Assembly: GCA_021795795.1 (NCBI GenBank)
Contig: JAJYPA010000296.1
Span: 1-9,453 of the forward strand
DNA from: Pseudomonadota bacterium
GTDB taxonomy: Bacteria > Pseudomonadota > Gammaproteobacteria > Halothiobacillales > Halothiobacillaceae
Length of the DNA: 9,453 nucleotides
Reading direction: 5' to 3'
Made by a program: the position numbers and the translations under genes. Under the pieces are notes generated by a model. It saw nothing but the letters and a program-made list of their open reading frames with translations. It ran no database searches and was not told the DNA's origin. How positions within the stretch are numbered: the stretch's first letter is position 1; each line of letters begins with the position of its first letter. Positions 1 to 6,228 of the stretch are shown piece by piece.

Positions 1-2014
1 TAATAGTCAACCCCTCAATGCAGTTTTCCGCTTGGTCTTTGACGACCATGCTTGGGTAGAGGCAAACATCGCCGGTGTTTGCAAAATGCGCCTCGATGTC
101 CAAATGTGCTACTTGATCAAGTTTCAGTCTGTTTTCCCAATAAATATTATTTCTCCCAAAAAACAAAGAATAAAATTCATTTAGAACCACTCCAAAATAA
201 CGATCGACATTAGATTTTTTGAAAAGCGGAAGAAAATCTTCTGATGCGCGATGCGAAACCGCTGAATATAATTGATAGTTATCGTTTATTTCATTTAAAA
301 CATAATTAACGTCGTCATGACAAGTTATAGGAATGTAATTCACAAAAGGGCGCAGGGCTCTATGATAATAAGTTATCCATTGTGAACTGTATTTAAGCAA
401 AACTGAGTTGCTCAACAACGCAACAGCGACCCTCGTACATGTAGGCCCATTTCCATCGACAGAAATGATAAATTTGTAATTAAATTGCGCATTATACTCG
501 GCGCGATCACATTGAGTGAATGGAAATTTCCTCAAATATTCTTCTGTTTCTATCGAGTCACATTGCGTTATCAAGGGCAACTTAAAAACAACTGATTCAC
601 TGCCATCAAAAAATTTAGCTGCACTTATACGAACACTTGGGTCGTGATCTATATTTTCTATCGTGTTGCAACACTCGCGATCTTCGTGTGCATTAGTGCC
701 CGTGGTGCTGCCAAAGAATATCGCTTTATCGCTCTTCTCCTGAAAGGCGAGATTGTCGATGTACATGCCTCTACGATAATAATTTTGTCCGAAAATTTCG
801 AAATCCGGGATGAGAACGATATTTTGGCCATGTTTTTTATGGTAGCTCAACACCGGAATATCGGTGTCGTCGGCCATATCTTCAATCTCGATACAGAATC
901 TCAGATTGGGTAGAGATATCAACTGCGTTAACCTGGCAAGCCATTGATGGTGGATTTGCACGCGTAGCTCTGTAGCGTCCGATTTTATTTCGCCTTGTTC
1001 TCTATGTACGGTTTTCCCGTTTTCCACAAAGCGGAATGAATAAAATCTTTTTGACTTTATCAAATCGTCGATTCTTTCGTTATATCGATGGTAGTTTATG
1101 CCATGCTTCTTCAAAGATTCCCTTGCTACCCGCAGATCCTCATCCATTAACGATAAAAAATCTTCATAGGACATAAAATGTTTCATGGCCCTTTTTCTGT
1201 CTTCGCAGCACAACAATTTTAGGGAGTCATAATTACGTTTGGCGACCTGGGAATCACGATCATCATCAACTTGTGTCAGATTTAAAACCTGTTCTTGTGC
1301 CTTAGCCAAATCATAACGCTCATATTGTCGTGAACCAAGAGCACAAAAGTAATCAATGAGTATTTTATTGGTGGAAAATTCAGGTCGTAACCACGCTAAC
1401 TTCTTGTCGTCTGTGGAATTATTTAGTTGCAGCACACCAAGCCCAGACGAATGCACAAACTCTAGGTTATTGGGATAGCGATCTTTCAGTTCTAACCATA
1501 ATTTCCACACTCCAAAATTTTCCGCGTGGACCATCGTGTCATGAAACATCACGACAGCGCCAGGCGCCAACTTTGGCAACCAAGTTTCAAAATCATGGCG
1601 CACTGCTTCATAAGTGTGAAGACCATCGATATGTAGCAGATCGATCGATTCGTCCGCAAAGTAGGTTAAAGCATCATCAAAAGTCATTTGCAATAGTCGA
1701 GAGAATCCCTCATATCGCGCCTGATTATACGCGTCAACTTCGCTGAAAATCTCCTTACCATAATTACCGGTTGTAACCCCATCCCCTGACCATGTGTCAA
1801 CGGCATAGCATTTTGTCAGCAATCCTGCTTCTTTCACTGACTGGCAAAATGCGAAATAGGAATGGCCCGCATGCGTGCCAAGTTCGACAAAAACTTTTGG
1901 TCTTGTCTCACGAATCACCCATCCTGCAAACGGAAGATGCCCCAGCCATGCGCTCGGCGCGCCAAGTAATTTTGGGTTGAATGCTGCTGCTTCAAGTAAA
2001 TTTTCAAAATACAT
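1..2014 (-). CDS. Methyltransferase-GT90 glycosyltransferase fusion, 3' end beyond window
   Basis: The frame is open for 671 codons from ATG at 2014 to the left edge with no stop, so the protein is longer than seen. Residues about 1-205 are a class I SAM methyltransferase of the Methyltransf_24 kind: VELGTHAG at 43-50 (SAM-binding motif I), YAVDTWSGD at 70-78, LLHIDGLHTYEAVRHD at 126-141 and FHDT at 157-160. Residues about 205-270 are a charged linker. Residues about 270-620 match the GT90/CAP10 (LpsA-like) glycosyltransferases: RFCIEIEDM at 372-380, FFGSTTG at 433-439, YKFIISVDGNGPTCTRVA at 513-530, then LLSNSVLLKY and YYHRALRPFVNYIPI. Residues about 634-671 (AHFANTGD...IEGLTI) may start a further small module. 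The start is fixed by an in-frame TGA at 2018-2020, two codons upstream; the ribosome site is weak (GAGA, 8 bases away). It probably transfers a sugar to a lipopolysaccharide or capsule glycan and methylates a glycan; donor and acceptor cannot be read. The GT90 half is much more A+T-rich than upstream genes. Confidence 0.88.
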   Translation of the reverse strand, partial: MYFENLLEAAAFNPKLLGAPSAWLGHLPFAGWVIRETRPKVFVELGTHAGHSYFAFCQSVKEAGLLTKCYAVDTWSGDGVTTGNYGKEIFSEVDAYNQARYEGFSRLLQMTFDDALTYFADESIDLLHIDGLHTYEAVRHDFETWLPKLAPGAVVMFHDTMVHAENFGVWKLWLELKDRYPNNLEFVHSSGLGVLQLNNSTDDKKLAWLRPEFSTNKILIDYFCALGSRQYERYDLAKAQEQVLNLTQVDDDRDSQVAKRNYDSLKLLCCEDRKRAMKHFMSYEDFLSLMDEDLRVARESLKKHGINYHRYNERIDDLIKSKRFYSFRFVENGKTVHREQGEIKSDATELRVQIHHQWLARLTQLISLPNLRFCIEIEDMADDTDIPVLSYHKKHGQNIVLIPDFEIFGQNYYRRGMYIDNLAFQEKSDKAIFFGSTTGTNAHEDRECCNTIENIDHDPSVRISAAKFFDGSESVVFKLPLITQCDSIETEEYLRKFPFTQCDRAEYNAQFNYKFIISVDGNGPTCTRVAVALLSNSVLLKYSSQWITYYHRALRPFVNYIPITCHDDVNYVLNEINDNYQLYSAVSHRASEDFLPLFKKSNVDRYFGVVLNEFYSLFFGRNNIYWENRLKLDQVAHLDIEAHFANTGDVCLYPSMVVKDQAENCIEGLTI

Positions 2015-2059
2015 ATTTCATATCTCAAAATTTCCATGCATTTATCTGAATAATAATCA
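2015..2059 (-). promoter_or_regulatory. Short intergenic gap with weak ribosome binding site
   Basis: These 45 bases lie between the stop of the upstream remnant frame and the ATG at 2014. The only candidate ribosome sites are GAGA at 2023-2026 (8 bases from the ATG) and GGAA at 2032-2035 (17 bases away), both weak. No hairpin plus T-run and no clear -35/-10 pair is visible, so the downstream gene is probably read through from upstream. Confidence 0.4.
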
Positions 2060-2338
2060 TCACCGCGAGAGACTGACTCCTTCTTTTCCGCTAAAATCCC
2101 TTAGGGGAGCTCGTACTTCTTCGAGCCTGGTGTCATCTTCCAAAATAAACGCCTCTAACTCGATACCTTGGACACTCAAATTCGTTTGTTCCCCCACCCA
2201 CAACCGTACTTCCAAATCGTCACAGGCCGTCTCAATGTCCAAGATTAAAGGACACTTGCCACTGATCAGTGGGGCGTGTAGGAAGAGCTTCGTGTAATAG
2301 CTTGGCGCGTCATTGTCGCAAACCACATCGCGAGCCAT
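2060..2338 (-). CDS. Open frame covering the second half of the decayed module
   Basis: This 92-residue frame starts at ATG 2338 and ends with TGA at 2060-2062. It would be the product called here if the frameshifts are real. Its first residues (MARDVVCDN) fall in the middle of a domain, with no hydrophobic core start of its own. The purine-rich AGGGGAGGA directly abuts the ATG, which is too close for a normal ribosome site. An in-frame TGA lies at 2357-2359. The last 28 residues are charged and unremarkable. I regard it as a fragment of the upstream protein and think an independent gene less likely. Confidence 0.3.
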   Translation of the reverse strand: MARDVVCDNDAPSYYTKLFLHAPLISGKCPLILDIETACDDLEVRLWVGEQTNLSVQGIELEAFILEDDTRLEEVRAPLRDFSGKEGVSLSR

Positions 2339-2502
2339 TCCTCCCCTGTCGAGTGTTCAACGTGGCCATACACCATCAGGCGATAGCGGCCCGGTTCGTA
2401 GCGTTCATAGGGGCCATAAATTAACACGCCTTGCTTGCCGGTGGTGCATATGGCGCGGCCACGTCTTTGGCCGACTTCGGCATGCAGGCGCGGTTTGGCT
2501 CC
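2060..2502 (-). pseudogene. Frameshifted C-terminal module of the triple glycosyltransferase
   Basis: Two minus-strand frames read in succession give one coherent domain. The first frame, from just after its TGA at 2503-2505, encodes KPRLHAEVGQRRG, then TTGKQGVLIYGPYERYEPG and RYRLMVYGHVEHSTGEEW. The second, from about 2338 to 2060, encodes ARDVVCDN, LILDIETACDDLEVRLWVGE and LSVQGIELEAF. The pattern (LH..VG, TG..G.L.YGPY...PGRYR, DV.CD, LEVR.WV, L...GIEL) resembles, from memory, an accessory module found at the ends of some bacterial glycosyltransferases; its function is not known to me. Each junction needs a step back of one base, as expected for one lost base (or two gained): one junction at about 2480-2502 and one at about 2325-2356, near a run of four C (plus strand 2343-2346). 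The triple glycosyltransferase frame runs into the first junction and then ends in an unrelated tail, so I infer that this was its C-terminus, in a protein of about 1380 residues. Sequencing error is the main alternative. Confidence 0.65.
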
Positions 2503-5500
2503 TCAGTAGCGCGCACACCGTCGGGAAGCCAGGTTTTGTAGGGTGCGGTGTTACCCAGAATGGCATCGAGCACTTGCCTGGCGCTGTCTTTCCAGGTTTG
2601 GTGAGGCAGGGTGTCACTGCTGGGGTGTTGCCCTTGTTGGAATAGGCTGAGCCAAGCCTGTACCGCTTCGCCAATCACCGCGGGTTCGCGGCTGTCGGGG
2701 AAGAAACAGGCTTGATCTCCAGTTACTTCACGGAACACCGGAATGTCGCGCACCAGCAGTGGCAAGCCGTGGCGGGCGGCTTCGATAAGCGGCAGACCGA
2801 AGCCTTCGCCGTGGCTGGCGGCAATCAGGCAGGTGCTTGCGGCGTAAACACGCTCCAGATCTTCATCGCTGATGCCTTCGAGCCAGAACAGGCGTTTACC
2901 GAGTTCGGCGTGGGTACGCAAGGCCCGTACGGTGTGCGGAATGTCGCTCCGATCCGCATCTGGCAGCCGCATCCATCCTTCCTTGCCGACGATGACCAAA
3001 TTCATATCAGTACCTTGCGCCCAGAGTTGGTCGAACGCAGCGATGGTTTGCAAATACCCCTTGCGGGGCTCAATCGTCCCCACCATCAGGAAGGTAGGGC
3101 GCTGCGCGAGCTTGTCGATCCCGTCTTGCACATCTGCAGACAGGCCGCGCGTTGGGGCGCTGTTGTCGACATCGGCACCAAGATGGAACCAATTCAAGGC
3201 GTAAGGACGCTCTCTCGCCTCACCGAAGGTTTCTAACCATCTGTACATCTCGTCAGCGACGGCCTGCGAAATCGCCAGAACCCCGTCGAAGCGGGTTATA
3301 GTTTCCAGCCAGCGCTGATGCCCAGCCCGCGCACCAACTGGGAATACTTCGGGCTGCAGAACTGGGAGTAAATCGTAAACGATGAAATACAGCCTCACAC
3401 CGTGCCGCCGCAAGACGTTCAGAAACTCTTGTTGGGTAGGCACAACAAGGTGATGCAAATCAAGCCCTAAAAAAACATCTCCGGGCCAAGCCTCCAACGG
3501 TGCATTCTCAGCCCAATCTTCGGGGGTGCCCAAAAACCGGCTCATGAAACGCCGCGCATAACGGTAGCCAGGCTCGTCGGTGGTGGCGTAGACGGGCTCT
3601 ACCTGCCAGCCTTCAGGAGGATTCAGAACAATTTCTTGAAGTAGCGCACGTGTGACACGCTGGATGCCTGTTTTCACATCGCGCTGAACGAGTTCTGAGA
3701 TGTCAACTATAAGTTGTCGTTTCGTTCGCTCAGGAACTATGGAAGTAGCGATGCACTGTGCGAGCGCCATTTTCTCCGTCAGAGTCGTTTTGGAAAGGTC
3801 GAGTGTTGCAATAGAGCCTATAAGCATCTTTTCAAGGTCGTCATGATTTAAACTGCGTGACACCACAGAAATCGCTGTGTCGGCATCCGGCATTGGATGA
3901 TGCTTGCAGAATGCGATGGCTTCTATGACTTTCCCGTGGATCAAATCGATGGGGATGTCTTCGAGGCAGCGCATCGTATAAGGGCATTCGGAACGGTGGC
4001 TAATGTGGCATGGCGAACAGGGGGCACTGGTGTGAATAACGTAGCTATTCGGAAATACCGGGCCCCATTCGGCCACCGTTTCCTGTCCTCCATAGATACC
4101 CAGGGAAATCAAACCTAAATAGGCGGACAAATGTGCTCCGAGCGAGTTATTGGCCACACACACTGTATTAGAAGATAATGATTTTTCGAGATCGAGTAAT
4201 GAGAGGCCTATATGCAAGGACAGTTTTCCATGCTCTTTCAGTCCAAGCTTGTTTCTCTCGGATTCGTGCGTCAGGTATACATTAACCCCATCAATGTCGG
4301 AGTGTTCGCAAAGGTACTCAACTAACTGACGGTATTTGTCAGCCCCCCATTCTTTGACGTCGTTACCGGCGAAGGGGAAAAGAGCCACGGAAGCGTTTTG
4401 GCCAGAGTGAGTTGGAAGCCCTACAGGGGATGCAACGAAATCGTTAACATCGGAAGGCAAGGCGTCGACCAATCGCAGTATCTGTACCGCAATGGAGGTT
4501 TTATTCATTGGGGTTGACTGGAATGGAACATCCACATGCGCAGGAAGAGCGATGTCAAGAACCCTGTCAATTTCGGCATCGAAGGATTCGTATCCAACCT
4601 TCATCTTTGCTCGAATCTGGACTAGAAAGAAGCGGGTATCCCGCTGTCGGCGCAGGTCGATCGCCATGTCGTATTCGTCGAGTTGGGCAAGCGTTGCCAG
4701 AACGGTGGCTGCCGCAGCAATCGGAGCCTCGGACGAATTTTTCTTGAAGAAATCCAAAGTGTAGATATTGTCAAAGATTCCGAGTTCTCGGGCAGCCGCG
4801 ACGTTCCAACTGCCAATAACGGCATCAATGTGCGCAGTAGGATACCGCGTCTTAAGTTTCCTGAGGGCTGGAATGGCTAGGATAAAATCGCCCATATGAT
4901 CCAGTTTCACGACCAAGATGCGTTTGCTTCTGGGTGCGAAAAGGGATGTGCATTCAACCTTGACACCCTGATAGCGTCGTGCAATAGGGCTCGGACACAT
5001 CTCTTCCAACGCGCGGAGCGCTCGCGTGGCACTTGCTTCCCAAGAAAACCGTTCCGCCTGGGTAAGTCCGTGTACCACAAGGCTGTCGCGAAACGCCCTG
5101 TTAGTGAGAACCGCCTCAATCTTCTTACTGATGGCCGGAATCGATCTTGGATCAAAAAGCGCGTCGGAACGTCCGATGACTTCGGGGAGGCTCGTCGCGT
5201 TGGCCGCGATCACTGGAGCACCGCAAGCCATTGCTTCAAGCGGAGGCAGGCCAAAGCCTTCATGCAGCGACGGAAAGACAAATAGGGCACAACTGTTGTA
5301 AAGCGCAACTAGATCGATATCGTCGATGTAACCCGTCACGACGATGGCATCATCCGCCAAGCGCTCCTTTTTTGCAGTATGCAAAAGATCCTCGACATGA
5401 AGCGCAGGCATCTTGCCAGCAAGCACTAGTTGGTGCGCCGCTCTTACCGTCTCTGGCAAACCAGCAAATGCTTCGATTAGGCGATGCAGGTTTTTACGCT

Positions 5501-6215
5501 CGTCCGCACCGCCCGTGTACATAACAAAGGGCTTTTTGATCCCGAATTTTCGACAAACTGCAGTTTTATCACTTTCCGTTAAACCCAGAGCACGGAACGA
5601 AGCGTCGCAAGCGCCCGAGATGTTCATCACACGTTGTGTGCTAAATTGCAGCGCTTGCAATGCTTCCTGCCGCCCACTTTCGGAAATCGCCAAAAGCTTC
5701 GAGCTGCGCTTTATGGAACCAATCTTTCGCGCGTAATAGACTTGATATATCGAACTATTTCTAAAATGAACGTCTGGATTAATGAGCGGAATCAAGTCAT
5801 ACAGAATCACGGCGACAGGTGTGCTGCCTCCTTCCAGAACACCGATACTCGTAACAGCATCGTCGCCAAAACCTTCGAACAGGCTGGTGACTAGGATTGC
5901 ATCCGCTTGGAGGCTTTCCAGAAATGCCTCTCGGATCCGCTCTGCGATTTCCCGGCGCTTTTGGTTGGCGGGGTCATTTTCTCGGACCGGTCCCGGTGCG
6001 AGCCAGACACGAATATTTTCTTGCGGAATAATTCCGTCAAACGCTGCACGAATCGGCTCGATTGTTTCTGGAAAGAGGCCATTTAGCGCGAGGAAAATCT
6101 CGTGGTGATTATCACGATTACGCGCGATGGCAAGCGACAGTTCGAGCGAATATCGGCCGATGCCACGAAATTGACTCTCTGTTTGCGCGCCCTGCATGTC
6201 GATGACCAGACGCAT
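2421..6215 (-). CDS. Triple-domain glycosyltransferase (GT4-GT9-GT4)
   Basis: This 1264-residue cytoplasmic or membrane-peripheral enzyme has three glycosyltransferase domains. Residues 1-405 are GT4: MRLVIDMQGAQTE...FRGIGRYS at the N-terminus, GGADERKNL at 235-243 (R240/K241) and HEGFGLPPLE with the EX7E pair E319/E327. Residues about 430-770 are GT9 (ADP-heptose:LPS heptosyltransferase family): KRILVVKLDHMGDFILAIPALRKL from 431, FPFAGNDVKEW from 613, VCVANNSLGAHLSAYLG from 685 and a Cys cluster C733/C736/C744/C750. Residues about 833-1225 are a second GT4: RQLIVDISELV and TGIQRVTRAL, VGTIEPRKGY from 1045 and HGEGFGLPLIE with E1137/E1145. It probably adds several sugars in sequence to a surface glycan; the sugars cannot be assigned. 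The start is supported by AAGGAG 7 bases upstream, and the gene lies 11 bases after the previous stop. The residues after about 1240 (NRACMPKSAKD...) look like out-of-frame readthrough, consistent with the frameshifted module downstream. G+C is higher in the last GT4 than in the GT9 part. Confidence 0.9.
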   Translation of the reverse strand: MRLVIDMQGAQTESQFRGIGRYSLELSLAIARNRDNHHEIFLALNGLFPETIEPIRAAFDGIIPQENIRVWLAPGPVRENDPANQKRREIAERIREAFLESLQADAILVTSLFEGFGDDAVTSIGVLEGGSTPVAVILYDLIPLINPDVHFRNSSIYQVYYARKIGSIKRSSKLLAISESGRQEALQALQFSTQRVMNISGACDASFRALGLTESDKTAVCRKFGIKKPFVMYTGGADERKNLHRLIEAFAGLPETVRAAHQLVLAGKMPALHVEDLLHTAKKERLADDAIVVTGYIDDIDLVALYNSCALFVFPSLHEGFGLPPLEAMACGAPVIAANATSLPEVIGRSDALFDPRSIPAISKKIEAVLTNRAFRDSLVVHGLTQAERFSWEASATRALRALEEMCPSPIARRYQGVKVECTSLFAPRSKRILVVKLDHMGDFILAIPALRKLKTRYPTAHIDAVIGSWNVAAARELGIFDNIYTLDFFKKNSSEAPIAAAATVLATLAQLDEYDMAIDLRRQRDTRFFLVQIRAKMKVGYESFDAEIDRVLDIALPAHVDVPFQSTPMNKTSIAVQILRLVDALPSDVNDFVASPVGLPTHSGQNASVALFPFAGNDVKEWGADKYRQLVEYLCEHSDIDGVNVYLTHESERNKLGLKEHGKLSLHIGLSLLDLEKSLSSNTVCVANNSLGAHLSAYLGLISLGIYGGQETVAEWGPVFPNSYVIHTSAPCSPCHISHRSECPYTMRCLEDIPIDLIHGKVIEAIAFCKHHPMPDADTAISVVSRSLNHDDLEKMLIGSIATLDLSKTTLTEKMALAQCIATSIVPERTKRQLIVDISELVQRDVKTGIQRVTRALLQEIVLNPPEGWQVEPVYATTDEPGYRYARRFMSRFLGTPEDWAENAPLEAWPGDVFLGLDLHHLVVPTQQEFLNVLRRHGVRLYFIVYDLLPVLQPEVFPVGARAGHQRWLETITRFDGVLAISQAVADEMYRWLETFGEARERPYALNWFHLGADVDNSAPTRGLSADVQDGIDKLAQRPTFLMVGTIEPRKGYLQTIAAFDQLWAQGTDMNLVIVGKEGWMRLPDADRSDIPHTVRALRTHAELGKRLFWLEGISDEDLERVYAASTCLIAASHGEGFGLPLIEAARHGLPLLVRDIPVFREVTGDQACFFPDSREPAVIGEAVQAWLSLFQQGQHPSSDTLPHQTWKDSARQVLDAILGNTAPYKTWLPDGVRATEEPNRACMPKSAKDVAAPYAPPASKAC

Positions 6216-6222
6216 AGCCAGA

Positions 6223-6228
6223 CTCCTT
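6223..6228 (-). promoter_or_regulatory. Ribosome binding site of the triple glycosyltransferase
   Basis: AAGGAG on the minus strand lies 7 bases before the ATG at 6215 and overlaps the TAA stop of the preceding gene (6227-6229). This is the clearest Shine-Dalgarno sequence in the window. It decides the start and implies that translation of the two genes is coupled. Confidence 0.8.

Noticed and set aside
644..913. Plus-strand 89-codon open frame
   Set aside because: It lies opposite the GT90 coding frame, which shows clear family motifs across the same bases; the plus-strand product has no recognisable domain.
2015..2420. Terminator or promoter between the triple glycosyltransferase and the next gene
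   Set aside because: No stable hairpin followed by a T-run on the minus strand and no convincing -35/-10 pair could be picked out by eye.
2325..2507. Programmed ribosomal frameshifting to make a full-length glycosyltransferase
   Set aside because: No X XXY YYZ slippery heptamer is seen in the right frame at the first junction, and two successive -1 shifts would be needed. Decay or sequence error is simpler.
1875..2645. Plus-strand frames around 1875-2297 and 2313-2645
   Set aside because: Both are antisense to recognisable minus-strand protein sequence and show Ser/Arg/Gly-rich composition typical of shadow frames.
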